The translations under genes and the position numbers were made by a program. From positions 1,240,902 through 1,304,901 of the forward strand of contig NZ_CP101508.1 of NCBI RefSeq assembly GCF_024380015.1: a stretch of 64,000 nucleotides of DNA, read 5' to 3'. The DNA comes from Photobacterium atrarenae. GTDB taxonomy: Bacteria; Pseudomonadota; Gammaproteobacteria; Enterobacterales; Vibrionaceae. The notes under the pieces were generated by a model. It did no database searches. It was not told the DNA's origin and saw only the letters and a program-made list of their open reading frames with translations. Each line of letters begins with the position of its first letter. Position 1 is the stretch's first letter. Positions 44,318-52,930 of the stretch are shown in pieces.

Positions 44318-47206
44318 ATGAGTAATGTGTTTGATTTTGATGGCATCAAGCTAGATTCAACTGTACCGAATGTACAGGATTTATACGACTTAACCCCGGA
44401 TGAACTTTTGCTCAGCCAAGAGCATTACGAGTCAGAAGTTCGTTCGTATCCAAGACGCCTGCCGTTGGCAATTCAGAAAGCCTCCGGTGTTTTAGTGGAA
44501 GACAGCCGGGGCCAGGTGTTCCTCGATTGTCTGGCGGGGGCTGGTACGCTGGCCCTGGGCTATAACCACCCGGAAATTAATCAGGCGATCATTGATCAAC
44601 TCCACCAGGGGCTGCCTTATCAGACACTGGATATGACCACGCCGGTCAAGGATAAATTTATCAAAGAAGTGATGAATTTCTTGCCGGACGATTTTGCGGC
44701 CAATGCCCGTATTCAGTTTTGTGGCCCGTCTGGTGCCGACGCCGTAGAGGCCGCGATTAAGCTGGCCAAGCAAACCACGGGTCGCAACACCATGGCAGCA
44801 TTCCACGGCGCATATCACGGGATGACCAATGGCACCATGGCACTGATGGGCAACCTGGGGACCAAAGCCCGCCGTCAGGGGCTGATGGCTGATGTGCACT
44901 TCTTGCCATTCCCGTATGCCTTGCGCTGTCCGTTCGGCCTGAAAGGTAACGAGGGCGCCAAGCAAAGCATCCGTTACATTGAGCGTATGCTTAGCGATGA
45001 CGAGAGCGGTGTGCAGAAGCCGGCTGCGATTATTGTTGAGCCGGTCCAGGGCGAAGGTGGGGTGATCCCGGCACCGGCGTTCTGGCTGCAGGAACTGCGC
45101 CGGATCACCAAAGAGCACGGCATTCTGCTGATCCTTGATGAAATCCAGTGCGGCATCGGTAAGACCGGTTATCGCTTTGCGTTTGAAGAAGCGGGGATCA
45201 CCCCGGATATTCTGTGCCTGTCGAAAGCCGTCGGTGGTGGCCTGCCGATGTCGGTGCTGATTTTTGATAAATCAATTGATACCTGGCGTCCGGGTGAGCA
45301 CACCGGGACGTTCCGCGGTAACCAGTTGGCAATGGCGACTGGCGCCAAGGCGCTGGAAATTATTCGTCGTGACAACCTGGTTGAGCACGCGGCGAAAGCG
45401 GGCCAGTACCTGCGCGAAGGTCTGGAGCGCATTGCCCGCCAGACCAGCTGTATTGCCGAAGTGCGCGGTAAAGGCCTGATGCTGGGCGTTGAGATTGTTA
45501 AAGCAGACGGCAGCCGGAACAAGTTTGGTGAGCCGGAGGCGGATCCGGAGCTGACTGTTAATATCCAGCGCGCGGCGCTGGAGCGTGGTCTGATCATCGA
45601 AAAAGGCGGACGTCAGGGCTCGGTGCTGCGCTTCCTACCGCCATTGATCATCAGTTACGAGCAACTCGATTTTGCCCTGGATGCGCTGTATAACGCGATT
45701 CTGGCAACGGCGGGACCGGCATCAATTGCGGAAACCAACACCGATTCCGAGCAGGAAAAGTGGCGTGCTCACTTCATCCACACCGGTGAGGGGGGAGCCA
45801 ATGTTCTGGAAACTGCGCTGAACCAGACCACTCAGGTGCTGAAGCAGGTGTTTGAGTCAACGGACGCGCCGTACTCCGGCATTGAGCCGCTGATGCTGAA
45901 AAACCTAATCAACAACATCGATCTGGACAGCCAGCAACTGCCGCTGGAAACTGTGATTGAACAAACCGGTGAGCTGATTGCCAAGAATTCCATCATGGTC
46001 CAGCATCCGAGCTGTATTGCCCACCTGCATACACCACCGCTGATCCCGGCGGTTGCGGCAGAAGCCTTTATCAGCTCATTGAACCAATCAATGGATTCCT
46101 GGGATCAGGCCAGTGCTGCAACGTTTGTTGAGCAGAAGGTCGTGGACTGGTTGAGCGGCGTATACGGTTATGGCACCAGTGCCGATGGTGTCTTCACCAG
46201 TGGCGGTACCCAGAGCAACCTGATGGGCTTGCTGTTGGCGCGCGACTGGGCGGCTGATCAACTGTCCGGCCATAACATCCAGAAAGACGGTTTGCCGGAG
46301 TACGCGGGTAAACTGCGCATTCTGTGCTCGAAGAAGTCGCACTTCACCGTACAGAAGTCGGCCTCACTGCTGGGCTTGGGTGAGCATGCGGTGACGTGTG
46401 TTGATACGAACCCTGACGGTGCTATTCGTCTGGCCTCGCTGGTTTCAACCCTGGAGAGCATGAAGCAGGAAGGCCTGCTGCCGTTTGCCCTGGTGGGCAC
46501 CGCAGGAACCACGGATCATGGCGCGATTGATGATTTGGCCGGTCTGGCTGACATTGCTGACCAGCATCAGCTGTGGTTGCATGTCGATGGTGCCTACGGT
46601 GGAGCCCTGATTCTGAGTCGCCATAAGGCGCGCCTGAATGGGATCGAGCGTGCAGACTCGTTGAGCGTGGATTTCCACAAGCTGTTCTACCAACCAATCA
46701 GCTGTGGTGCGGTACTGGTGCGTGACAAAGCGAACTTCAAGTATTTGCTGCATCATGCCGATTACCTGAACCGTGAAGATGACTTGCTGCCGAATCTGGT
46801 GGATAAGTCGATTGCAACCACCAAGCGTTTCGATGCCTTGAAAGTGCTGATGACCATGCAGTGCGTCGGCACGGATGCATTGGGTGCCATGTATGATCAC
46901 CTGCTGGGTCAAACGCAGCAAGTGGCGGACATGATCAACCAGTCTGCTGAATTTGAGCTGCTGGCTGATCCGGCGCTGTCGACAGTCCTGTTCCGTTATA
47001 TCGGGAATCCGGCTGTGGATCTGGATCAGTTCAACAAAGAGCTGCGCATTGAAGCTCTGGTGAAAGGCATTGCAGTGTTGGGCGAAACTGTGGTCGATGG
47101 CCGGGTTGCGTTGAAGTTCACCATTTTGAACCCTTGTCTGGAAATGGCAGACTTTGAAACTTTACTTAACGATATCAATCAACTGGCTCAATCAATTGTG
47201 CAGTAA
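44318..47206 (+). CDS. Fused diaminobutyrate aminotransferase / diaminobutyrate decarboxylase
   Basis: A 962-residue two-domain PLP enzyme. Residues ~1-470 form a class III aminotransferase (LDCLAGAGTLALGYNHPE, FCGPSGADAVEAAIKLAK, ILDEIQCGIGKTG) with Schiff-base K303 in CLSKAVGGGLPMS; it makes L-2,4-diaminobutyrate from aspartate semialdehyde and glutamate. Residues ~490-962 form a group II decarboxylase (TSGGTQSNLMGLLLARDW, HVDGAYGGAL) with K788 in SVDFHKLFYQP; it yields 1,3-diaminopropane. The same fusion occurs in Vibrio cholerae. The ATG at 44318 starts MSNVFDFD; an upstream extension is not family sequence. First gene of the norspermidine set. Confidence 0.96.
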   Translation: MSNVFDFDGIKLDSTVPNVQDLYDLTPDELLLSQEHYESEVRSYPRRLPLAIQKASGVLVEDSRGQVFLDCLAGAGTLALGYNHPEINQAIIDQLHQGLPYQTLDMTTPVKDKFIKEVMNFLPDDFAANARIQFCGPSGADAVEAAIKLAKQTTGRNTMAAFHGAYHGMTNGTMALMGNLGTKARRQGLMADVHFLPFPYALRCPFGLKGNEGAKQSIRYIERMLSDDESGVQKPAAIIVEPVQGEGGVIPAPAFWLQELRRITKEHGILLILDEIQCGIGKTGYRFAFEEAGITPDILCLSKAVGGGLPMSVLIFDKSIDTWRPGEHTGTFRGNQLAMATGAKALEIIRRDNLVEHAAKAGQYLREGLERIARQTSCIAEVRGKGLMLGVEIVKADGSRNKFGEPEADPELTVNIQRAALERGLIIEKGGRQGSVLRFLPPLIISYEQLDFALDALYNAILATAGPASIAETNTDSEQEKWRAHFIHTGEGGANVLETALNQTTQVLKQVFESTDAPYSGIEPLMLKNLINNIDLDSQQLPLETVIEQTGELIAKNSIMVQHPSCIAHLHTPPLIPAVAAEAFISSLNQSMDSWDQASAATFVEQKVVDWLSGVYGYGTSADGVFTSGGTQSNLMGLLLARDWAADQLSGHNIQKDGLPEYAGKLRILCSKKSHFTVQKSASLLGLGEHAVTCVDTNPDGAIRLASLVSTLESMKQEGLLPFALVGTAGTTDHGAIDDLAGLADIADQHQLWLHVDGAYGGALILSRHKARLNGIERADSLSVDFHKLFYQPISCGAVLVRDKANFKYLLHHADYLNREDDLLPNLVDKSIATTKRFDALKVLMTMQCVGTDALGAMYDHLLGQTQQVADMINQSAEFELLADPALSTVLFRYIGNPAVDLDQFNKELRIEALVKGIAVLGETVVDGRVALKFTILNPCLEMADFETLLNDINQLAQSIVQ

Positions 47207-47295
47207 TTGATAATGACTACGGGGGCTGCCTGGCCTGAGTGGTTCGGACCAGGCAGTACGAGAGACTCTAGATTAATAACGGAAGACAGAAAACT

Positions 47296-48540
47296 ATGGC
47301 AATTCTACAAATTGGTGCAGGCGGCGTAGGTTGGGTGATTGCCCATAAAGCGGCCCAGAATAACGATGTATTGGGTGATATCACCATTGCATCCCGCACA
47401 GTGAAAAAGTGCGACCAGATCATTGAATCGATCAAGAAAAAGAACAACCTGAAGGATCCTTCAAAGAAACTGGAAGCGCGTGCGGTCAACGCTGATGATG
47501 TGGATGCGCTGGTTGCGCTGATTCAAGAAGTTCAGCCTGATCTGGTGATTAATGCCGGACCACCGTGGGTAAACGTGGCCATCATGGAAGCGTGTTACCA
47601 GGCGAAAGTGTCTTACCTGGATACGTCGGTTGCGGTTGATCTGTGCAGCGAAGGTCAGCAAGTTCCTGAAGCTTATGATCCGCAGTGGGCCTTCCGTGAG
47701 AAGTTCGAGGAAGCGGGGATCACCGGGATCCTGGGCGCCGGTTTCGATCCGGGCGTGGTGAGCGTGTTTGCAGCATACGCCGTGAAGCACCTGTTCGATG
47801 AAATCGACACCATTGATGTGATGGACGTGAATGCCGGTGATCACGGCAAGAAATTCGCGACCAACTTCGATCCTGAAACCAACATGCTGGAAATTCAGGG
47901 CGACTCTTTCTACTGGGAAAACGGCGAGTGGAAACAAGTCCCTTGTCACACCCGGATGATGGAGTTTGATTTCCCGGAAGTCGGTAGCCATAAAGTTTAC
48001 TCCATGGCGCATGATGAAGTTCGCTCGATGAAAGAGTTCATTCCGGCTAAGCGTATCGAGTTCTGGATGGGTTTCGGTGATCGTTACCTGAACTACTTCA
48101 ACTGCATGCGTGACATCGGCCTGCTGAGCCCGGATCCGGTCACCCTGCAAGACGGCACTGTGGTTGAGCCGCTGAAAGTGCTGAAAGCGCTGCTGCCTGA
48201 TCCAACGTCTCTGGCACCGGGGTATACAGGTAAAACCTGTATCGGTACCTGGGTTCAGGGTAAGAAGGACGGTAAAGCGCGTAGTGTGTTTATTTACAAC
48301 AACGCGGACCACGAAGTGGCATACGAAGATGTTGAGCATCAGGCCATTTCTTACACCACGGGTGTTCCGGCGATCACCGCTGCACTGCAGTACTTCCGTG
48401 GCGAGTGGGCCGGTAAAGGCGTGTTCAACATGGAGCAGCTGGACCCGGATCCGTTCCTGGAAACCATGCCAGGCATCGGTCTGGACTGGGGTGTTCAGGA
48501 GCTGGAAGTCGGTCAGCCTGTGATCAACATTCTGAAATAA
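47296..48540 (+). CDS. Carboxynorspermidine dehydrogenase
   Basis: A 414-residue saccharopine dehydrogenase-family enzyme that reductively joins 1,3-diaminopropane to aspartate semialdehyde, giving carboxynorspermidine. The Rossmann nucleotide-binding loop is at the N-terminus (ILQIGAGGVGW). Other landmarks are NAGPPWVNVAIMEACYQ, LDTSVAVDLC and ILGAGFDPGVVSVFAAY. It lies between dat-ddc and nspC, as in Vibrio. Confidence 0.95.
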   Translation: MAILQIGAGGVGWVIAHKAAQNNDVLGDITIASRTVKKCDQIIESIKKKNNLKDPSKKLEARAVNADDVDALVALIQEVQPDLVINAGPPWVNVAIMEACYQAKVSYLDTSVAVDLCSEGQQVPEAYDPQWAFREKFEEAGITGILGAGFDPGVVSVFAAYAVKHLFDEIDTIDVMDVNAGDHGKKFATNFDPETNMLEIQGDSFYWENGEWKQVPCHTRMMEFDFPEVGSHKVYSMAHDEVRSMKEFIPAKRIEFWMGFGDRYLNYFNCMRDIGLLSPDPVTLQDGTVVEPLKVLKALLPDPTSLAPGYTGKTCIGTWVQGKKDGKARSVFIYNNADHEVAYEDVEHQAISYTTGVPAITAALQYFRGEWAGKGVFNMEQLDPDPFLETMPGIGLDWGVQELEVGQPVINILK

Positions 48541-48614
48541 GGGATGAAGTGAGGTTATCTCATTCGGGTGTTGCCTAAAGAGATAGCATGACTTGTTTTC
48601 CTTTTATGTAACTG

Positions 48615-48644
48615 AAAGCCGATGTGTAGCGCATCGGCTTTGTT
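48615..48644 (+). terminator. Hairpin/terminator between the dehydrogenase and nspC
   Basis: AAAGCCGATG (48615-48624) and CATCGGCTTT (48632-48641) form a perfect 10-bp stem. The T-run is short (TTTGTT), so it may only partly stop transcription and reduce nspC levels relative to the upstream genes. Confidence 0.7.
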
Positions 48645-48667
48645 CGATTATTAAAGTGATTGAATCT

Positions 48668-49801
48668 ATGCAAAAAAGCGAATTAAAAACCCCTTACTTC
48701 ATGATTGATGAAGCCAAACTGATCGCCAATCTGGAAATCGCCAAGCGGTTGAAAGAGCTGTCGGGCGTGAAACTGGTTCTGGCGCTCAAGTGTTTCTCGA
48801 CCTGGGGTGTCTTTGACATCATTAAACCGTATTTGGATGGTACCACCAGCAGCGGCCCGAATGAGGTAAAGCTGGGGTATGAGACCTTCGGCGGCGAAAC
48901 GCATGCTTACAGCGTGGGTTACAGTGAAGATGACGTCCGTGAAGTGGCTGACATTTGCGACAAGATGATCTTCAACTCGCAATCTCAGCTGGCGGCACAC
49001 CGCCACCTGGTGGAAGGCAAAGCCTCTGTCGGCCTGCGTCTGAATCCGGGGGTCAGCTATGCTGGTCAGGATCTCGCTAACCCGGCGCGCCGGTTCTCCC
49101 GGTTAGGTGTTCAGGCGGATCAGTTGGATCCGGCGGTGTTCGAGACGATCGACGGCGTGATGTTCCACATGAACTGTGAGAACAAAAGTGCCGATGCGTT
49201 CATCGGACTGCTGGATGCGATCTCAGACAAGTTTGGAACTTATCTGGATCAGCTTCAGTGGGTCAGCCTGGGCGGCGGTGTTTTCTTTACCTGGCCGGGT
49301 TACGAGCTGGAGAAGCTCGCTGTGGCGCTGAAAGCTTTCTCCGAAAAGCATGGGGTCCAGCTGTACCTGGAGCCGGGCGAAGCCATTATCACTAAGACTA
49401 CGGATCTGGTGGTAACTGTGGTCGATATTGTCGAGAATGGGATGAAAACTGCGATTGTCGACAGTGCCACCGAAGCACACCGTCTCGATACCCTGATTTA
49501 TAATGAGCCGGCATCGATTGCAGAAGCCTGCGAGCAAGGGGAGCATACCTATGTGATCGGCAGTTGCTCCTGTCTGGCCGGCGATCAGTTCTGTGTGACC
49601 TCGTTTGAGCAGCCGCTGGAAATTGGTCAGCGTCTGCACATCATGGACAGTGCTGGTTATACCATGGTGAAACTGAACTGGTTCAATGGTCTGAAAATGC
49701 CGTCGATTTACTGCCGGCGCCAGAGTGGTGACATCGAGAAGCTGAACGAATTCGGTTACGACGATTTCAAACGCTCCCTGTCTCAGTGGTCTGTGAGCTG
49801 A
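48668..49801 (+). CDS. nspC: Carboxynorspermidine decarboxylase
   Basis: A 377-residue PLP decarboxylase of the alanine-racemase fold (fold type III) that converts carboxynorspermidine to norspermidine. The PLP lysine is K41 ([10 protein letters not shown]). Other signatures are [33 protein letters not shown], the catalytic Cys region GSCSCLAGD and [15 protein letters not shown]. The ATG at 48668 starts [11 protein letters not shown]. Norspermidine promotes biofilm signalling through NspS/MbaA in Vibrio; those genes are not in the window. Confidence 0.97.
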   Translation: MQKSELKTPYFMIDEAKLIANLEIAKRLKELSGVKLVLALKCFSTWGVFDIIKPYLDGTTSSGPNEVKLGYETFGGETHAYSVGYSEDDVREVADICDKMIFNSQSQLAAHRHLVEGKASVGLRLNPGVSYAGQDLANPARRFSRLGVQADQLDPAVFETIDGVMFHMNCENKSADAFIGLLDAISDKFGTYLDQLQWVSLGGGVFFTWPGYELEKLAVALKAFSEKHGVQLYLEPGEAIITKTTDLVVTVVDIVENGMKTAIVDSATEAHRLDTLIYNEPASIAEACEQGEHTYVIGSCSCLAGDQFCVTSFEQPLEIGQRLHIMDSAGYTMVKLNWFNGLKMPSIYCRRQSGDIEKLNEFGYDDFKRSLSQWSVS

Positions 49802-49844
49802 GTCTGACACCGTTCCCGTCAGATGGCGGGCCGGTTCAATTGAG

Positions 49845-49876
49845 GCCCGGTGTTCAAATTGCCCCGGGCTTTTTTA
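49845..49876 (+). terminator. Terminator after nspC
   Basis: GCCCGG (49845-49850) pairs with CCGGGC (49864-49869), with a 13-nt loop, followed by T6. Confidence 0.8.
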
Positions 49877-49971
49877 CGCGGCCAGGTTGCATAATTTCGA
49901 TGCAACTTGGCTGAAGCGTCACTGATTATGCTGATTTTTAAGCAGTTGACATCAAGCTGTCATCTTTTTTA

Positions 49972-49999
49972 TTGACTCATTTTTCAAAATCAGTAAATT
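49972..49999 (+). promoter_or_regulatory. Promoter of the second tRNA-Cys
   Basis: TTGACT (49972-49977) and TAAATT (49994-49999) with a 16-nt spacer, about 50 nt before the tRNA. The following CCGAA...CGGTTC leader resembles that of the first copy. Confidence 0.6.
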
Positions 50000-50048
50000 A
50001 CACCCCGTACCGAAGCGGAGTCATCTTCCGAATCGGTTCAAACAAGAT

Positions 50049-50122
50049 GGCGCGTTGGCAGAGTGGCTATGCAGCGGATTGCAAATCCGTGGACCTCGGT
50101 TCGACTCCGGGACGCGCCTCCA
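50049..50122 (+). tRNA. tRNA-Cys (GCA), second copy
   Basis: A 74-nt tRNA identical to the copy at 39495-39568, including the encoded CCA. The terminators downstream of the two copies differ, so the duplication does not extend far past the tRNA. Confidence 0.97.
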
Positions 50123-50136
50123 TTATTTGATGGCAG

Positions 50137-50165
50137 AGCCTCGACGAAAGTCGGGGCTTTGTTTT
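50137..50165 (+). terminator. Terminator after tRNA-Cys copy 2
   Basis: AGCCTCGAC (50137-50145) pairs with GTCGGGGCT (50150-50158) around a GAAA tetraloop, with one G-T pair, followed by T-rich sequence. The remaining gap to 50561 shows no gene. Confidence 0.87.
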
Positions 50166-50561
50166 ATCTGTGCTATTTCTGTGCAATCTGGTAGCTATTT
50201 GTGCCTACCTTCGTCTATTTTGGTCAGTACACTCCTGGCTTTCTCTGTCGTTCCTTTCTGGTCGTTTTTCTTTCCCTACCACGCTCTTATGCTCTCCGTA
50301 AACTGCCAATTTTATCCTCTCTCGCAGTGAAAGTGGGAGAGGGGATGTGATGAATAAAAATGACGATTCAGTGTGAAATTTGCGGCAGGGTCTGCGGTTA
50401 ATTGGTTTTTGGTGGAAGTATTTAATTGTAGGGATGCTGCAAAATTCAATTTCTCCTTCCAAAACTGTCAATTACACGGTAATAATAGCATTGTTTTAGC
50501 TAAGTCCTCGAATGAGTATTTAAGCCAACGCAAAACCAAGGAAGTGTAAAAAGAGGAACAA

Positions 50562-51515
50562 ATGAGTGAGATACTAAAGGGAATAAAACACTTTTTCAGC
50601 ATTCCGCTGTTGTATCAGATGGGGTTTACCACCAGAGCGAAATGTTATTGGTTTCTGATTTCTACAGCTATATTATTGGTGCTTTTTGTACATTTGGTTG
50701 TCCATGTTGAACTCACGATCGTCGAGCTTATTCTACATGTTTTTTTTACCATAACGCCTGTTGCTGCTATTTGTCTTTTATGTGAACTGGCTGGCCGATT
50801 GATTTATAAGACGGAAATCTGGCCTTGTAAGATTAGGGTGTATCAGTTTCTTTTGCTTGCCACAATGGTGATTATCACGAGTGAGTATTTATTTGATTAT
50901 CTGTTTACTATTTTTGAAGTTTATAATCATATAAAAAGTAAACATACAAACTTTGGTTATGACTTTAAAAGCTCGCATCTCACTTTTATATTAGTGTCCG
51001 CAGTGATGTTTATATTTATTCAGTTTGTTTTGCGAGTAAATTGGTCGTCAATTTTGAATTATCAGAAACAAAATTCATCAATGCAACTACAGGCAGTCGA
51101 AGAAAATAATTGCAATGTTGACAGCTGTAATCAAGCCGCAGGGTCCAGTTTTTCTGATTTAAACCAAAACGTTCTGAAGTTAAAGGTAAGAGGAGAGCAG
51201 ATATCTGTTCCCTGCCATAGTATTGTCTATATTCGAGTAGAAGAAAATTACTGTCACATATGGCAGCAAACCTCCAGTGAGGAATACGAACGTCTTACAG
51301 TGAGAAAGACTCTTTCTAAATTGACAGAGCAGCTATCACCCTGCGAGTTTAAGAAAGTTCACCGCTCCTTTGTGGTCAATCTGCAATACATTGACTCCGT
51401 TTCAAAAGAGTCCAGCCGTTATTATATCACGCTTAAAAACGGGGATTCCGTGCCAATCAGCATACGCTACCTGGAAGATGTTCGTAAGGTAGTAGAGAAA
51501 TGGCAAGTAGCCTGA
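50562..51515 (+). CDS. Membrane-anchored LytTR-type transcriptional regulator
   Basis: A 317-residue protein. About four membrane segments span residues ~25-170 (FLISTAILLVLFVHLVVHVE, ILHVFFTITPVAAICLLC, FLLLATMVIITSEYLFDYL, FILVSAVMFIFIQFVL). A C-terminal LytTR DNA-binding domain spans ~215-317 (VPCHSIVYIRVEENYCHIW, EFKKVHRSFVVNLQYIDSV). No receiver domain. Such regulators sense signals at the membrane directly. GAGGAAC lies before the ATG. The AT-rich composition and neighbours suggest a semi-autonomous accessory locus. Confidence 0.88.
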   Translation: MSEILKGIKHFFSIPLLYQMGFTTRAKCYWFLISTAILLVLFVHLVVHVELTIVELILHVFFTITPVAAICLLCELAGRLIYKTEIWPCKIRVYQFLLLATMVIITSEYLFDYLFTIFEVYNHIKSKHTNFGYDFKSSHLTFILVSAVMFIFIQFVLRVNWSSILNYQKQNSSMQLQAVEENNCNVDSCNQAAGSSFSDLNQNVLKLKVRGEQISVPCHSIVYIRVEENYCHIWQQTSSEEYERLTVRKTLSKLTEQLSPCEFKKVHRSFVVNLQYIDSVSKESSRYYITLKNGDSVPISIRYLEDVRKVVEKWQVA

Positions 51516-51690
51516 ATTTATGAAAGTAACGGGCTGATATTAGCCCGTTATTTTCCTGCTGTTCCCCCGCTATCATTTCATACGTGACACCTTCATTCGG
51601 CCCCGATCTTACCGGCTGTGACGAAGAGCATTCACCACAACCCACCTGAAATGTACTGGGATAGCTGCTTCCTATCACTGATTTCGTCAC
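51457..51690 (-). CDS. Speculative small Cys-containing ORF opposite the LytTR gene end
   Basis: A 77-codon minus-strand frame starting GTG 51690 with AAGGTG at good spacing. It encodes MTKSVIGSSYPSTFQVGCGE then CSSSQPVRSGPNEG. It overlaps the LytTR terminator hairpin and the last 59 nt of that gene on the other strand, so it may be spurious. If real, it resembles a small precursor peptide. Confidence 0.2.
   Translation of the reverse strand: MTKSVIGSSYPSTFQVGCGECSSSQPVRSGPNEGVTYEMIAGEQQENNGLISARYFHKFRLLAISLLPYEHLPGSVC
51527..51554 (+). terminator. Terminator after the LytTR gene
   Basis: TAACGGGCT (51527-51535) pairs with AGCCCGTTA (51542-51550), followed by TTTT. Confidence 0.85.
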
Positions 51691-51794
51691 TTAATCACCT
51701 TTTTCTACATCTTTGCTCAAAATTATCATGTTATAGCCACTCAGGCTTGGAAGCCGGATAGCTTTGTAAATTTTCTATATCTGAGGAGGTTACC

Positions 51795-52436
51795 GTGACT
51801 ATAACATTAGGTGCAGGTTTATGCCGATGGGGAAGTGCGCTTGCTTTGCTTACGCTAACAGGCTGTTCGTCAGCCATGTTCACTAAGATTGATTACAGTC
51901 ATCTGTTCGATCGCAAATCATGGAGTCATACTGATCGTGTTATAGAGGATCTGCAAATTAAGGAAGGAGACCGAGTCGCAGACCTGGGAGCCGGGGATGG
52001 CTATTTCAGCTATTTCTTTTCAGAGGTGGTCGGTGAAAAAGGGCAAGTGTTGGCGGTTGATATTGATGAAGAAGCACTGGTAAATATTACGGATACGGCA
52101 AAAGAGAAAGGCTTTCATAATATCAGCACCATTCAAGCAGCACAAGATGATCCTTTACTGAATCGTAGTGATATTGACTTAGTATTCCTGTCAAATACCT
52201 ATCATCATATTGAAAACCGTGTTGGCTATTTTAATAACATAAAGAAGTACCTGAATGACGGAGCACGTGTTGCGGTTTTGGATACGCGAGAAGGAACACC
52301 TTGGTTTATTATTCCGCACGGAATTCACGCAGAGCAAATTAGAAGTGAAATGAAGGAGGCTGGTTATATTCATATTGAAAGTCACGACTACTTGCCCTTT
52401 AATAATTTCGAGATTTTTCTTTTGAGTAAGTCGTAA
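51795..52436 (+). CDS. Class I SAM methyltransferase with lipoprotein signal
   Basis: A 213-residue protein. An N-terminal hydrophobic segment ends in a lipobox (LTLTGC at about residues 19-24, followed by SSAMF). The rest is a Rossmann methyltransferase: motif I VADLGAGDGYFS, acidic VLAVDIDEEAL, motif IV-like DLVFLSNTYHHIE. GAGGAGG precedes the GTG start at 51795. A lipid-anchored, exported methyltransferase is unusual because SAM is cytoplasmic; cytoplasmic retention by the hydrophobic helix or a binding role without catalysis is possible. Confidence 0.85.
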   Translation: MTITLGAGLCRWGSALALLTLTGCSSAMFTKIDYSHLFDRKSWSHTDRVIEDLQIKEGDRVADLGAGDGYFSYFFSEVVGEKGQVLAVDIDEEALVNITDTAKEKGFHNISTIQAAQDDPLLNRSDIDLVFLSNTYHHIENRVGYFNNIKKYLNDGARVAVLDTREGTPWFIIPHGIHAEQIRSEMKEAGYIHIESHDYLPFNNFEIFLLSKS

Positions 52437-52930
52437 CAATCCTCACTGATGACTATTTTCGACTGTTGTAGAGCTGATATTAAGTTCTGTGTATATTAAA
52501 TTCCGTGCTTTGTTGTCCTGAGCGAAAGTCTGGCTGGGATGATGGCCTGCGAATAAAGTCATCCTTGGGAGAAAAAATAATAAAATTGCCAAGACATATT
52601 CTGATATTAATTTTAGGGTGTGTTTGTTCCTTAATAGGGCCAGGGCGAGAGCGCGAGTTAATAAATTGTAAAATCATCACTCAAAAGGCATATTTTGATC
52701 TACAAGAAGAGTGATTTTCAACCATCTGCCAACAGGTGCTAAATGCATGAGTTGTTCAATAATTGTTCAGGTGGTGCATGGGAATTTATTGGTGAGCAAA
52801 AAGTGAACATACGTGCTCTCACCCTGGGTGCACATGGATATTTTCTTAATACTCTTTATTAACAAAGTTGTAATTATAATGGGTGAGCTATATTCTAATG
52901 CACTGATATTCATTAAGGAATGTGAGCTGT
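52437..52930. other. 494-bp intergenic region
   Basis: AT-rich with no well-supported gene. A frame from 52505 to 52714 contains a lipobox-like stretch (ILILILGCVCS), but only a TTG at 52586 with poorly spaced GGAG could start it. A promoter for the downstream diguanylate cyclase is expected here. Confidence 0.35.

Noticed and set aside
44492..45118. 208-codon antisense frame inside dat-ddc
   Set aside because: Shadow of the conserved aminotransferase coding strand.
52505..52714. Possible small lipoprotein (ILGC motif)
   Set aside because: Lipobox-like stretch is present but the start codon is only a TTG with poorly spaced GGAG; not supported.
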